Origin: Roseibium litorale
Lineage (GTDB): Bacteria > Pseudomonadota > Alphaproteobacteria > Rhizobiales > Stappiaceae
Reading direction: 5' to 3'
NCBI RefSeq assembly: GCF_014842915.1
Contig: NZ_JACYXI010000007.1
Coordinates: forward strand, 62,001 to 126,000
Length of the DNA: 64,000 nucleotides
Part shown: piece after piece, positions 43,929-53,800 of the stretch
How positions within the stretch are numbered: position 1 is the stretch's first letter
Layout: every line of letters begins with the position of its first letter
Translations under genes and position numbers: made by a program
Notes under the pieces: generated by a model
Told to the model about the DNA's origin: nothing
Seen by the model: the letters and a program-made list of their open reading frames with translations, nothing else
Database searches by the model: none

Positions 43929-45101
43929 ATGCAGGATATTCTCTTCGTCATTGGCGGACGGGCGGTCACCGTTCTGGAGGCATCTGTCGCCGCCGGCTTC
44001 ATGCTGTTGGGTCTCATCCTGATGGTGGCCTGGTCCGCCTTGCGCCAGATCCGGTACCGCTCCGACGAGGAGAGTGCCGCTGCCGAGCGCATTCACGAAC
44101 TGGAACAGCACCTCTCCACACTACTGCGCTCCCAAGGCGAAATGTCCGGGCGTATGCAGACCATGGCCGAGATCTTTGGCTCGCGCCAGTCGGATATGAT
44201 GCGGGCAGTCAACGAACGTCTTGATAGCATGGGGCACAAGCTCGGCCTCTCCATGGCAAATACGACCAAACAAACGCACGAGGGCCTTCAGCAACTGCAT
44301 GAAAGGCTCGCCGTCATTGATAGAGCCCAGCGCACCATCACCGATCTGTCAGGTCAGGTGGTCGAACTGCAGTCGATCCTTTCCAACAAGCAGACACGAG
44401 GCGCTTTCGGTCAGGGACGGATGGAAGCGATCATCCAGGATCAGCTCCCTTCCTCTGCTTATACGTTTCAGGCCACGCTCTCGACCGGCTCGCGGCCCGA
44501 CTGTCTGGTGCATATGCCAAATGGCGCCCCATCTCTTGCGATCGACGCAAAGTTCCCGCTGGAAGGCTTCAATCTCCTACGCAAGGCCCTGAACGAAGAT
44601 CATCTGAAGCAGGCTCAAGCCCAGTTCCGCAGGGATCTCTCCAAGCACATTCAGGACATTCACGAGAAATATCTGGTCCCGGGAGAAACCCAGGACACGG
44701 CGTTTCTGTTCGTGCCGTCCGAGAGCATCTTCGCGGAGTTGAACGAAAGCTTCGAGGACCTGATCCAGAAAGCGCACCGCTCACGGATCGTGATCGTCTC
44801 GCCATCATTGTTGATGCTGTCGATCCAGGTCATTCAGGCCGTGCTGAGGGATGCCAAGATGCGTGAGCAGGCGCATCTGATCCAGGCAGAGGTCGCACAT
44901 CTGACCGATGATGTCGGCCGTCTGAATGACCGGGTCACCAAGCTGCAGACCCATTTCGGACAGGCAAACAGGGATATCGAGCAGATCCTGATTTCGACCG
45001 ACAAGATCACGCGGCGCAGCCGCAAGATCGAAGAGCTGGACCTGGGTGATCTGCCATCAGCCAATCTTGAAGCAGGACAGCGGCTGCCTGCCTCCAGCTA
45101 A
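43929..45101 (+). CDS. rmuC: DNA recombination protein RmuC
   Basis: RmuC-family protein, 390 aa: N-terminal membrane anchor (about 12-34), a long coiled coil (about 45-150), then the PD-(D/E)XK-like nuclease-type domain with AIDAKFPLEGFN and DTAFLFVPSESIFAEL. RmuC limits inversions at short repeats; the biochemical activity is not settled. ATG 43929 starts the anchor; the frame is open 17 codons upstream. Neighbour of def in Rhizobiales generally. Confidence 0.92.
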   Translation: MQDILFVIGGRAVTVLEASVAAGFMLLGLILMVAWSALRQIRYRSDEESAAAERIHELEQHLSTLLRSQGEMSGRMQTMAEIFGSRQSDMMRAVNERLDSMGHKLGLSMANTTKQTHEGLQQLHERLAVIDRAQRTITDLSGQVVELQSILSNKQTRGAFGQGRMEAIIQDQLPSSAYTFQATLSTGSRPDCLVHMPNGAPSLAIDAKFPLEGFNLLRKALNEDHLKQAQAQFRRDLSKHIQDIHEKYLVPGETQDTAFLFVPSESIFAELNESFEDLIQKAHRSRIVIVSPSLLMLSIQVIQAVLRDAKMREQAHLIQAEVAHLTDDVGRLNDRVTKLQTHFGQANRDIEQILISTDKITRRSRKIEELDLGDLPSANLEAGQRLPASS

Positions 45102-45128
45102 TCCCGCAGCAAGTCAGAACCCGCCCTG

Positions 45129-46010
45129 TCAACCGAGACGGCGGACCCCCGTCACCACGCCCCACTCGGTTGCCGCAATCCGCTTGATTGCTGCCTCCAG
45201 AGGTTCAACCGCAACCGTCATAGTGTAGCCGTTGGCATGGAGAAGACTGTCGGGTGAACGGACAATTGCCACGTGACCCCGCCAGAATATCAAGTCACCG
45301 CGCTTCAGGCCTGACAGATCCTCATGGGGGATTGCATCGCCAGCCTCTGCCGCCTGCATGTCGCTGTCACGGGGCAATGCATGGCCACCAAAGCTGGCGG
45401 CAATCTGGGACAGAGCCGAGCAATCCAAGCCAAGGCTTGATCTGCCACCCCACAGATAAGGCGTTCCGATCAGTTCTTCGGCAACAGCCACCCAGTCGTT
45501 TTCAAAGTGGCCAACGGGCACCAGGTGCCGGGCCACAACGGCGGAACCATCGCTGAGGAGGGCATATTCCAGCCCGCGCGTAACCGTGTATCCCGTGACA
45601 GAAACCATCGCCCCAAGGCTGATGAGGCCAAGCGGCGGGAACTTCAGATCAGCACCCGGATAGCGGAAAGTCCGCAAGGCCCTGACCCGATGGGTTGGAG
45701 CAATGGAATCTGCCAGCCCTGAGGTGCGGACCCAGCCGACATAGCCATCCGTACCGAGCTGCCCCCAGGACCAGCCATCCGGTGTTTCTTCGAACACCTG
45801 AAACGCTTCGCCGTAAACGGCCTGAGTATCGATGCCCTTCTCAAGCTGGGCGGCAGGGCGCAGGTCCAGCACATCCGCACGAACGCTGCGGCGGAAGCCT
45901 TCGACGAAAGAAGCCGCTTCCACCTTTCCCTTGTAGGACGCTGCGGCAAGATCCAGCCGGACCGGATGACGGCGCCGGTCAAGTGAGACGGGAGATGCAT
46001 ATGTCGACAT
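45129..46010 (-). CDS. NlpC/P60 family cell-wall peptidase
   Basis: Predicted gamma-D-glutamyl-diaminopimelate peptidase or related hydrolase, 293 aa. Two SH3b-like domains (about 40-165) precede the papain-like NlpC/P60 domain (about 170-293) with GLDCSALSQ (nucleophile Cys), RGHVAIV (His) and LLHANGYT. No signal peptide is seen, which suggests a cytoplasmic role in recycling murein peptides like the YkfC/dipeptidyl-peptidase VI group; that class also has N-terminal SH3b domains. Follows the MarR gene and an M17 aminopeptidase in the same direction, consistent with peptide turnover. Confidence 0.88.
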   Translation of the reverse strand: MSTYASPVSLDRRRHPVRLDLAAASYKGKVEAASFVEGFRRSVRADVLDLRPAAQLEKGIDTQAVYGEAFQVFEETPDGWSWGQLGTDGYVGWVRTSGLADSIAPTHRVRALRTFRYPGADLKFPPLGLISLGAMVSVTGYTVTRGLEYALLSDGSAVVARHLVPVGHFENDWVAVAEELIGTPYLWGGRSSLGLDCSALSQIAASFGGHALPRDSDMQAAEAGDAIPHEDLSGLKRGDLIFWRGHVAIVRSPDSLLHANGYTMTVAVEPLEAAIKRIAATEWGVVTGVRRLG

Positions 46011-46054
46011 GTTGCTCCTGGCGCAGCCCGGACCGGGACTGCCTTGCCTTTCCG

Positions 46055-46405
46055 CTAACGCGGCAATTCACGTGCTTTTTCGACCACCAGGTCGCCAAGC
46101 GTATCAAGATAAAGTGCACCTTCAACCGTGCGGGTGATAATCACATTCCGGCGGTCCGCCTCGTCGCGCTTGCGTGACAGAAGCCTCATTCCACCCAAAG
46201 TGTCCAGCGCCCGCGTGATTGCGGGCTTGGTCACATTGAGCTTGGCAGCCAATCCACGCACCGTGTGGGGCGGCGGCTCAAGATAAACCGTGAGCAATAT
46301 CGTGAGCTGGCGCGCGGAGAGATCCTGTTCCCCATCGCGCACCAGCGCAAGATTGACTTCATGCATCAGCTTCAGCGCCTGTGAAGCGCGAATGTCTACT
46401 GCCAT
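46055..46405 (-). CDS. MarR-family winged-helix regulator
   Basis: A short 116-aa MarR-type protein: LSARQLTILLTVYLEPPPHTVRGLAAKLNVTKPAITRALDTL contains the winged helix-turn-helix, and LLSRKRDEADRRNVII is the wing with the DxRxx signature. It is shorter than typical MarR (about 140 aa), with an abbreviated N-terminal dimerisation helix. ATG 46405 is chosen; ATG 46444 would add 13 residues. Lies between the aminopeptidase and NlpC/P60 genes; likely regulates one or both (inference). Confidence 0.85.
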   Translation of the reverse strand: MAVDIRASQALKLMHEVNLALVRDGEQDLSARQLTILLTVYLEPPPHTVRGLAAKLNVTKPAITRALDTLGGMRLLSRKRDEADRRNVIITRTVEGALYLDTLGDLVVEKARELPR

Positions 46406-46471
46406 TGTGCCTGGCAAACCCCATCCGGTGACTGTCTGGCACACTTAAACACGGAATTCGTTTCGGAGCCG

Positions 46472-47878
46472 TTATTTAGTGACAGGATATCTCTCGCTCA
46501 GAAGATCAAACAGGCACCGGATGCCCTGGGCCTCTCCACCGGCAGGCTTGCCAGCGCGCTCGATCGGCGTCCAGCCAAAGATATCGAAATGCACCCAGCT
46601 ACCGGCATTCTCGACAAAACGCGACAGGAACAGGGCTGCCGTGATGGATCCGGCAAAGCCTGCGCCGGAGGTGTTGACGTGGTTGATGTCGGCGATCTTG
46701 CTGTCGAGATACTTCATATATGGCTGCCAGAGCGGCAGACGCCACAGCGGATCGGCGCTTGCTTCCGACACAAGCGCGATCTCTTCCGCCAGATCCTCGT
46801 CATGGGTGTAGAACGGCGGCAGGTCGGGCCCGAGAGCCACACGGGCAGCACCTGTCAGCGTCGCCATGTCGATCAGCAGCTCCGGGCTTTCCTCGTCTGC
46901 CAGTGCCAGCGCATCGCCCAGAACCAGACGGCCTTCGGCATCGGTGTTGCCAATTTCCACGGTGATCCCCTTGCGGCTTGGGAGAATGTCACCCGGACGG
47001 AAGGCATTGCCAGAGATCGCATTTTCGACGCAAGGCACAATGACGCGCAGACGAACCGGCAGCTTGGCAGCCATGATCATGGAGGCGAGGCCCAGCACAT
47101 TGGCAGCGCCACCCATGTCCTTCTTCATCAGGAGCATGGAGCTGGAGGGCTTGATGTCGAGACCACCCGTATCAAAAACCACGCCCTTGCCGACGAGCGT
47201 CACCTTCGGAGCGTTTTCATCGCCCCAGGTGAAGTCAGCCAGACGCGGTGCGCGGTCACTGGCGCGTCCGACAGCGTGCACCATCGGGAATCCTTGGGCG
47301 AGCAGATCGTCCCCGGCAATCACAGACCCCTTGCCGCCATTGGCTTCAAAGACCTTGCTGATCGCGGCGGCCAGTTCTTCCGGCCCCATGTCGTTCGATG
47401 GCGTGTTGATCAGATCCCGGGCGATGGCAACGCCATCCAGAATCGTGTGGATCCGGTCGATATCGACATCATCCGGGACAACTAGGCGGGACTGTGCAGC
47501 CGAGTTCGCACGGTAGCGGGTGAACCGGTAGGACGAGAGGGCAAAGCCGAGAAGAGCCTGTTCCGGATCAGGGAAAGGCTGTGCGAGCTCATAGTCCCCC
47601 GCAGGCAGGCTGCCTGCCAGCCCCCCCAGTGCGAAGGCGTGAGGCAAAGCTCCGGCAGAGGTTCCGAAAAGAACAGCTGCCTGTCCGCCCTCCCCGGCCG
47701 GAACAATGATCGAAGCGCCTTCTGCAGCAGAATAGCCGTTGAGGCTGATCCAGCTTTTTGCCGCCGCCCCAAGCTTTTCAAGGACAGTGTCCAGAGTTTC
47801 CGGGGTGACCGGATGGATCTGGATGGTCTGGCCGGCTTCGGATTTCCGGATCAGGGAATTGCGCAAGGTGAACTCCAT
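46472..47878 (-). CDS. Leucyl aminopeptidase family (M17) metallopeptidase
   Basis: Two-metal aminopeptidase, 468 aa. Metal and active-site motifs: GKGVVFDTGGLDIKPSS (Lys and Asp ligands), MLLMKKDMGGAA, and the signature NTDAEGRLVLGDAL. The N-terminal domain (1-150) is divergent, as in the alphaproteobacterial PepB/M17 subgroup. It trims N-terminal residues from peptides in the cytoplasm. First gene of the aminopeptidase-MarR-NlpC/P60 group. Confidence 0.95.
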   Translation of the reverse strand: MEFTLRNSLIRKSEAGQTIQIHPVTPETLDTVLEKLGAAAKSWISLNGYSAAEGASIIVPAGEGGQAAVLFGTSAGALPHAFALGGLAGSLPAGDYELAQPFPDPEQALLGFALSSYRFTRYRANSAAQSRLVVPDDVDIDRIHTILDGVAIARDLINTPSNDMGPEELAAAISKVFEANGGKGSVIAGDDLLAQGFPMVHAVGRASDRAPRLADFTWGDENAPKVTLVGKGVVFDTGGLDIKPSSSMLLMKKDMGGAANVLGLASMIMAAKLPVRLRVIVPCVENAISGNAFRPGDILPSRKGITVEIGNTDAEGRLVLGDALALADEESPELLIDMATLTGAARVALGPDLPPFYTHDEDLAEEIALVSEASADPLWRLPLWQPYMKYLDSKIADINHVNTSGAGFAGSITAALFLSRFVENAGSWVHFDIFGWTPIERAGKPAGGEAQGIRCLFDLLSERYPVTK

Positions 47879-47998
47879 TCTGGCAGGTGCCCAAGCTCAG
47901 CGGGCATTTCTCTAGCAGAGTTAAGCGCCTCAAAAGCGCTTGGCAACCGGCAGCTACCGAAATCATTCTCGACCGGATGCACATGCAAAATGCACAGT

Positions 47999-48013
47999 TT
48001 AAGAAAGCGTTAG
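47999..48013 (+). promoter_or_regulatory. CtrA-like box upstream of tadD (weak)
   Basis: TTAA-GAAAGCG-TTAG: one mismatch from the alphaproteobacterial CtrA consensus TTAA-N7-TTAA, 65 bases before tadD, followed by GGTTAAC. CtrA controls pilus genes in some relatives, but a single near-match is weak evidence. Confidence 0.3.
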
Positions 48014-48077
48014 GGTTAACAAGGTATTTCAGAGGCAGGCGCTATCGCGCATCCAATTTCATTTGGAGAGAGAGAAC

Positions 48078-48860
48078 ATGGCTATTGCTGCTCACCGCCA
48101 GCCCTTGAAGCGGCACCGGCTGCAGATCGTTGCAGCCATGACCGCGGTTGCCCTGCTTGCAGGTGGCTGCGCTTCCTCCAAGCAGAGCGCGGTCGGAAGT
48201 CACGCACACGCCTCTTCCCAGCCTTATGCTGCCCCCGGTTCGGCTGCCGCCCGGAACGCGGTGTCTTCCTGGGCTAACAGCTACAAGAACAACCCCAAGG
48301 AAAAGAGTGCTATCCTTGGCTACTCAAATGCGCTCAGCCAGAATGAGCAGATTCCGCAAGCAACCGCTATTTTGCGCAGTGCGGTCATTGCCAATCCTGG
48401 CGACAGGGATATCGCGTCAGCCTATGGCAAGATCCTGGCGATGAACGGCCAGTTCCCGGAGGCTCTGAATGTCCTCCAGGGGGCACAAACACCCCAGATG
48501 CCGGATTGGCGTCTCCTGTCCGCGGAAGGGGCCGTCCACGATCAGATGGGCAATCACGACCGCGCACGGTCGCTGTATCATCAGGCCCTCAAGATCCATC
48601 CGGATGAGCCTTCCCTGCTGAACAATCTGGCTCTTTCGCACTTGCTTTCCAACGAGCTTCCGGAAGCCGAGTATAATCTCCGCCGGGCAGCTGCTTTGCC
48701 AGGGTCAGATAGCCGCATCCGGCAAAACCTGGCGCTTGTGCTTGGTCTGCAGGGAAAATTCGGCGAGGCCGAACAGGTCGCTACCGCGGAACTCAGCCCA
48801 GCAGAGGCTGCCGAGAACGTGGCCTACTTACGCAAGATGCTCAGCCAAAGCCGCGGGTAA
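48078..48860 (+). CDS. tadD: Tad pilus lipoprotein with TPR repeats, TadD
   Basis: 260-aa outer-membrane-type lipoprotein: signal with lipobox LLAGGC (Cys about 35), a short linker, then TPR units from about 65 to 235 (for example DRDIASAYGKILAMNGQFPEALNVL and DEPSLLNNLALSHLLSNELPEAEYNLRRA). TadD is the pilotin-like/assembly factor of Tad systems. GGAGAGAG precedes the ATG at 48078. It stands apart from and convergent with the leftward tad operon, with a strong terminator between them. Confidence 0.9.
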   Translation: MAIAAHRQPLKRHRLQIVAAMTAVALLAGGCASSKQSAVGSHAHASSQPYAAPGSAAARNAVSSWANSYKNNPKEKSAILGYSNALSQNEQIPQATAILRSAVIANPGDRDIASAYGKILAMNGQFPEALNVLQGAQTPQMPDWRLLSAEGAVHDQMGNHDRARSLYHQALKIHPDEPSLLNNLALSHLLSNELPEAEYNLRRAAALPGSDSRIRQNLALVLGLQGKFGEAEQVATAELSPAEAAENVAYLRKMLSQSRG

Positions 48861-48886
48861 GAGCAAAACACTTCCCCAGACAAGTC

Positions 48887-48923
48887 AAAACGCCGGAACC
48901 ATCGCTGGTTTCCGGCGTTTTTT
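48887..48923. terminator. Bidirectional terminator between tadD and tadC
   Basis: AAAACGCCGGAAACC-type stem (CGCCGGAA/TTCCGGCG) with a loop of about ten bases, flanked by A and T runs on both sides. Confidence 0.9.
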
Positions 48924-48957
48924 GTTTCGAAGTGGTCGCTTTACCGCAGAAATTTGA

Positions 48958-49938
48958 TTACTTGAACGTGTCCATGACCTGCATAACCGCAGGGCCCAGG
49001 ATGACGAAAAACAGCACAGGCAGGAAGAAAACAATCATCGGAACCGTCAGCTTCGGCGGCAGGGATGCGGCTTTCTTTTCAGCTTCCTGCATACGCGCTT
49101 CGCGGTTGTCATCCGCCATGACGCGGATCGCATTGCCAACTGGCGTGCCATAACGCTCCGCCTGAATAAGCGCCATCATCACGTTCTTGACCCCGTCGAC
49201 ACCTGTCCGCTTGGCTAGGTTTTCATAGGCCTGACGGCGCTCACTCAAGAACGATAGCTCCGCATTGGTCAGCGTCAACTCTTCGGCGAGCGGTATCGAT
49301 TGAGAGCCAATCTCCTCGGCCACACGGCCAAAGGCCGCTTCGATCGACATACCGGACTCAACGCAGATCAGCATAAGATCGAGCGCATCGGGCCAAGCGC
49401 GGCGGATAGATAGCTGCCGGTTTGTGATTTTGTTTTTAACATAGATGTTGGGAAGAAAGACGCCCAAGCCGCTCACGATAATCGTACCGCCCAGCTTCGA
49501 CATCGTTGGGACCGTGTCTGGCATGACGACAAAGGCGTAGAATGCCGCGATCACAAACAGCACAAGGGGCAAGGCGACACGAGCGAACAAGAACGTATAA
49601 AGCGGCCGGCTGCCCCGGAAGCCCGCCATTCGCAACTTATCCTGTGTCTGTTCGTCCGATAGTTTTGCCTTAAGATTCAGCTGATCAACGATCTTTTTAA
49701 CCTGAGCCTTCGGCTCTGACCGCAAAGAGGCCCTTGGTGTTGATTTTTCCGCAGCAATCCTGGCCCGCTCCCGCGCCCGGATTTTCTCGCGCTCCAAGGC
49801 CACAGACTTCATTCGCGACTTCAATCCATCGCGCTCGAACAATGGCAAGAGCAGCGTGAACATGGTCCCTGCAACAGCAATCAGAGCAAGAGCGGCCAGT
49901 AGAAACTGACTATCAGCCAGCTTATCAATATTGAACAT
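48958..49938 (-). CDS. tadC: Tad pilus inner-membrane platform protein TadC
   Basis: 326-aa T2SSF-domain protein. One N-terminal helix (about 10-30), a basic cytoplasmic stretch with KIRARERARIAAEK, two helices near 118-160, the F domain (about 180-290: AWPDALDLMLICVESGMSIEAAFGRVAEEI) and a final helix. With TadB it forms the platform turned by the TadA ATPase. Last gene of the leftward operon, 11 bases after tadB. Confidence 0.95.
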   Translation of the reverse strand: MFNIDKLADSQFLLAALALIAVAGTMFTLLLPLFERDGLKSRMKSVALEREKIRARERARIAAEKSTPRASLRSEPKAQVKKIVDQLNLKAKLSDEQTQDKLRMAGFRGSRPLYTFLFARVALPLVLFVIAAFYAFVVMPDTVPTMSKLGGTIIVSGLGVFLPNIYVKNKITNRQLSIRRAWPDALDLMLICVESGMSIEAAFGRVAEEIGSQSIPLAEELTLTNAELSFLSERRQAYENLAKRTGVDGVKNVMMALIQAERYGTPVGNAIRVMADDNREARMQEAEKKAASLPPKLTVPMIVFFLPVLFFVILGPAVMQVMDTFK

Positions 49939-49949
49939 GCCCCGCCCCT

Positions 49950-50972
49950 CTAGAAATCAAAATTGATCATCTGCCGCATCACCATGATGCCACAGAACAT
50001 CCAGAACAGTCCCCCGCCGATAATAATGTTCCCCGTAGTCGTCGTGAATAGAAGACCAATATAATCAGGTGCAGTTAGTCCAAGGATCCCTGTCACAATA
50101 ATTGGCAGAGAACCAATAATCGCCGCGGAAGACTTTGCTTCGGAGCTAAGAGCCTTGATTTTCCGGTTCAGCGTCTTCCGGCCACGAAGAACTTTTGACA
50201 AGTTTCCGAGAGCTTCGGCCAAGCCACCACCCGCCTTTTGCTGAATGGCGACAACGATCGCGAAGAAATTGGCTTCGGCTAGGGGCACTCGATCAGGAAG
50301 ACGCGCAACGGCATCGGCCAGCGAAATTCCCATAACCTGCGTTTCCACGATCTTTCCAAACTCGCTTGCGACAGGCTCGTTCGCCTCACGGGCGACAATC
50401 TTGATGCAGTCACCCAGCGGCAGCCCGGCCTTTACCCCGCGCACAATGATATCGACGGCAGACGGCAGCTCATCCAGAAACTTGTTAAAGCGCCGCTTGC
50501 GCTTGTAGTTCACGTACCAGCGCGGAAATCCCAGCCCCCCTGCGAAAGTCAACCCAAGCGCTACCCAAATGTTGGGACTAACCAGAAGCCCCAGAACGAG
50601 GCACACCACGGCACTGGCAATACTGAAATAGATGAAATGCCGCCTCTCCCACTGGAGCCCTGCCTGCTCAATCCGCGTGTTGAGGGAGGGGTTGTTGCGC
50701 CGGTTCTGTTTGTTTTTCTGCCGCTCTTCAAAATCCTTCAGTTGATCCTGGACAGAGCGCCGCCGGCGGTCACCATCTTTTGCCTGGCGCCGTTTCTCAA
50801 TCGACTGAGGCCGGGCCGCAATCACATTCAAACGGGCATCCCGCCGCTTGGAGCCTGAGAGCGCCGGCTGAAAGACGGCGTAAATCACACCACCAAGGCA
50901 GAGAGCAAAAAGCAGTGCGACTGCAAGTGTGGAGACCACTGGAGGCAGGGTTTCAATCATGGCGGCGCTCAA
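49950..50972 (-). CDS. tadB: Tad pilus inner-membrane platform protein TadB
   Basis: 340-aa partner of TadC, with an N-terminal helix, a long basic cytoplasmic stretch (about 40-105), paired helices near 115-155, the T2SSF domain (about 170-290, LDELPSAVDIIVRGVKAGLPLGDC and QQKAGGGLAEALGNLSKVL) and a C-terminal helix. Its start overlaps the tadA stop by four bases, indicating coupled translation. Confidence 0.95.
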   Translation of the reverse strand: MSAAMIETLPPVVSTLAVALLFALCLGGVIYAVFQPALSGSKRRDARLNVIAARPQSIEKRRQAKDGDRRRRSVQDQLKDFEERQKNKQNRRNNPSLNTRIEQAGLQWERRHFIYFSIASAVVCLVLGLLVSPNIWVALGLTFAGGLGFPRWYVNYKRKRRFNKFLDELPSAVDIIVRGVKAGLPLGDCIKIVAREANEPVASEFGKIVETQVMGISLADAVARLPDRVPLAEANFFAIVVAIQQKAGGGLAEALGNLSKVLRGRKTLNRKIKALSSEAKSSAAIIGSLPIIVTGILGLTAPDYIGLLFTTTTGNIIIGGGLFWMFCGIMVMRQMINFDF

Positions 50973-52459
50973 TCATTGATGTATTCCGGCATTTCAGAAG
51001 CATCCAAAGCAGCAGCCAGTCTCTGCTCTTCTCCGTAGTATCGCGCACGCTCCCAGAACTTCGGCCGCCCGATACCTGTAGACCGGTGCCGCCCGATGAT
51101 CTTGCCGTTCGCATCTTCCCCGATCATGTCGTAAAGGAAGACATCCTGGGTAATGATCACATCTCCTTCCATGCCGACCACTTCGGTGACATGGGTAATG
51201 CGGCGCGAGCCGTCACGCAGGCGGGCTGCCTGAACCACCACGTCGATGGATGACACAATCATTTCCCGCAAGGTTCTGGACGGAAGAGAGAAGCCGCCCA
51301 TCGTGATCATGGATTCAAGCCGGGAGAGTGCCTCACGCGGGGAGTTTGCGTGCAAGGTTCCCATGGAACCGTCGTGGCCGGTGTTCATGGCCTGGAGCAG
51401 GTCGAATGCTTCCGGGCCACGCACTTCGCCGACGATGATGCGCTCAGGGCGCATGCGCAGACAGTTTTTCACAAGATCACGCATGGTGATCTCGCCTTCC
51501 CCTTCCAGGTTGGGTGGTCTTGTTTCAAGGCGCACGACATGCGGCTGCTGCAGTTGCAGTTCGGCAGAGTCTTCGCAGGTGATGATGCGCTCGGTGCTTT
51601 CAATGTAACCCGTCAGACAGTTCAGCAAGGTCGTCTTGCCCGAACCGGTTCCCCCGGAGATCAGAACATTACAACGGGATCGGCCGATAATCTGAAGAAT
51701 AGTCGCACCGTCGGGAGTAATCGATCCATAGCGGACAAGCTGGTCGAGCGTGAGCTTGTCTTTCTTGAACTTACGGATCGTGAGTGCGGGGCCGTCGATC
51801 GCCAGCGGCGGGGCAATGACGTTCACACGCGAGCCATCCGGCAACCGGGCATCACAGATCGGACTGGAGTCGTCCACCCGCCTGCCGACCTGGCTAACGA
51901 TACGCTGGCAAATATTCATCAGTTGCGCGTTGTCGCGGAAGCTGATGTTTGTCTGCTCCATCTTGCCCTGGGTTTCGATGTAAACCGTATGAGCGCCATT
52001 GACCATGATATCGGCAATATCATCGCGCGCCAGCAGCGGCTCAAGTGGGCCATATCCCAAGACGTCATTGCAAATGTCGTCGAGCAGGTCCTCCTGCTCG
52101 GCGATCGACATGACCACATTCTTGAGGGATATGATGTCGTTGACCACATCCCGGATTTCATCCCTTGCGTCCTCGGCCCCAAGGCGGATCAGCTGCGAGA
52201 GGTCGATTGCCTCGACCAGGGAATTGAAGATCTGGCTTTTGGTCTCGTAATAGTCGTTGGTTTTTCGTCGGCGCGTGTCTTCCGAGGCCCGAGGAGACTC
52301 TAACGGCGCAGGAGTTGAGGGTTTAACAGGCGCAACTGCAGCAGGCGCGGGCATTGGTTCAGCCGCTGGAGCCGGAACAGGCGTGGCAACGGGCTCTACA
52401 GGCACCTGAACGCGTACCGGTGCCGGGCTTTGTGGTGATGTGCCGCGTCTTCCGAACAT
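50969..52459 (-). CDS. tadA: Tad pilus assembly/retraction ATPase TadA (CpaF)
   Basis: Secretion-type hexameric ATPase that powers Flp pilus extension and, in Caulobacter, retraction. 496 aa. A Pro/Ala-rich N-terminus of about 60 residues, an N-terminal domain, then Walker A GGTGSGKTTLLN, Asp box, Walker B RIIVGEVRGPEAFDLL and the His box with GSMGTLHAN. C-terminal segment RITHVTEVVGMEGD is typical for CpaF. Sits between tadZ and tadB. Confidence 0.97.
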   Translation of the reverse strand: MFGRRGTSPQSPAPVRVQVPVEPVATPVPAPAAEPMPAPAAVAPVKPSTPAPLESPRASEDTRRRKTNDYYETKSQIFNSLVEAIDLSQLIRLGAEDARDEIRDVVNDIISLKNVVMSIAEQEDLLDDICNDVLGYGPLEPLLARDDIADIMVNGAHTVYIETQGKMEQTNISFRDNAQLMNICQRIVSQVGRRVDDSSPICDARLPDGSRVNVIAPPLAIDGPALTIRKFKKDKLTLDQLVRYGSITPDGATILQIIGRSRCNVLISGGTGSGKTTLLNCLTGYIESTERIITCEDSAELQLQQPHVVRLETRPPNLEGEGEITMRDLVKNCLRMRPERIIVGEVRGPEAFDLLQAMNTGHDGSMGTLHANSPREALSRLESMITMGGFSLPSRTLREMIVSSIDVVVQAARLRDGSRRITHVTEVVGMEGDVIITQDVFLYDMIGEDANGKIIGRHRSTGIGRPKFWERARYYGEEQRLAAALDASEMPEYIND

Positions 52460-52489
52460 GACGACTATCGCACTCCCTCTTCGAGCCTA

Positions 52490-53800
52490 TCAGGCCGACT
52501 TGCGCTTCAGTCTGGACAACAGTGAGTTGATTGCAGACCGTTTGATCTTGTTGCCGTCGCTTCTACCGGACACAACTTGGGCGATGGCCGCGAACATGTC
52601 ACTGACCGCATGCCGTCCGTCCACTTCCCCAACCATCTGGCCATTGTTTGCCGCCGTGCCAAACAGCTGCGGTTCAAACGGGATAGCGCACTGGGCGTTC
52701 AAACCCAGAGCCGTCGCGAACTCCTCCGGCTTGATCTCCGGCCGTTTGGGGACATTCACCCGGTTCATGACAAGCATGGGTGGATTGTCGTTCGGTCTGA
52801 GCTGCTTCAGGGTGTCGATGACGTTCTTGGCGTTTCGCAAGTTCGCAAGATCCGGCTCAGCAACGATAACGACCTGATCGGAGCTGACCAGAACCTTACG
52901 GACCCAAGCGTTCCATGCATGCGGCACATCCAGAATGATGGAGGGTGTGCTGCTCCGCATCGTATCAAGAAGCCCGTCAAAAGAAGCTTCAGAATAATCA
53001 TAGGTCCGTTCAAGGGACGCTGGAGCGGCCAGAAGACTCAGATGATCGGAGCACTTGGAGAGAATTCTGTCGAGAAGTGTCTCATCAAGCCGCTCGGGAG
53101 CTGAAACAGCCTCGTAGACACCCTGCAAGGGATCCTGGTTAAAATCGAGTCCAGCAGTGCCGAAAGGCAGATCCAGATCCGCGACAGTCACTTCGTTGCG
53201 GTAGCTCCTTGCCAGCGACCAGGCAACATTGTGCGCAACCGTAGAGGCTCCGCACCCGCCCTTCACGCCAAAAAAAGCTATGGTACGGCCAAGCGGCTCT
53301 GTCGCGGGATCTGAATATTGCGACCCGATCGCTCCGATAAGCTGATAAATATCAACCGGGGCGACAAGATATTCGCTTACGCCGCGATGCATGAGCTCAC
53401 GGTAAAAGGCGACATCATTGATCTGGCCGATGATAACGACTTTCGTCCCGGAATCGCAATATTCTGCCAGCTGATCGAGATCGCTCAGGAGCTTCTGTGC
53501 ATCATTGCCGACCTCGAGGACCATCAGGTTGGGGGTCGGCGCCTGCGCATAGAACTCTATTGCCGCCGGGATGCCACCCATGTGCACTTTTACATGCGCC
53601 TTCGCCATCCGCCGGTCTTCGGCAGCAGACTCGGCCACTTTTGCCGTCTGATCGTTCAGGCAAAATGCCTGAACCGAGATACGTGGCACGGGCCGCAAGC
53701 TTGCCGTATCAATTACAGCCGGAACGGCATCAAGCCAATCCGAAGCATGGTCCTGATCGCCGTTTTGCGCTGGCATGATCTGATCGAGGTCTGTCATCAC
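52490..53800 (-). CDS. tadZ: Tad pilus localisation protein TadZ (CpaE)
   Basis: 436 aa. An N-terminal receiver-like domain (about 50-160, lacking a clear phospho-acceptor set) is followed by a MinD/ParA-like ATPase domain (about 165-410) with a deviant Walker A, FFGVKGGCGASTVAHNVA. TadZ marks the pole or site where the pilus machine assembles. Overlaps the cpaD stop by four bases upstream; tadA starts 30 bases downstream. Confidence 0.94.
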   Translation of the reverse strand: MMTDLDQIMPAQNGDQDHASDWLDAVPAVIDTASLRPVPRISVQAFCLNDQTAKVAESAAEDRRMAKAHVKVHMGGIPAAIEFYAQAPTPNLMVLEVGNDAQKLLSDLDQLAEYCDSGTKVVIIGQINDVAFYRELMHRGVSEYLVAPVDIYQLIGAIGSQYSDPATEPLGRTIAFFGVKGGCGASTVAHNVAWSLARSYRNEVTVADLDLPFGTAGLDFNQDPLQGVYEAVSAPERLDETLLDRILSKCSDHLSLLAAPASLERTYDYSEASFDGLLDTMRSSTPSIILDVPHAWNAWVRKVLVSSDQVVIVAEPDLANLRNAKNVIDTLKQLRPNDNPPMLVMNRVNVPKRPEIKPEEFATALGLNAQCAIPFEPQLFGTAANNGQMVGEVDGRHAVSDMFAAIAQVVSGRSDGNKIKRSAINSLLSRLKRKSA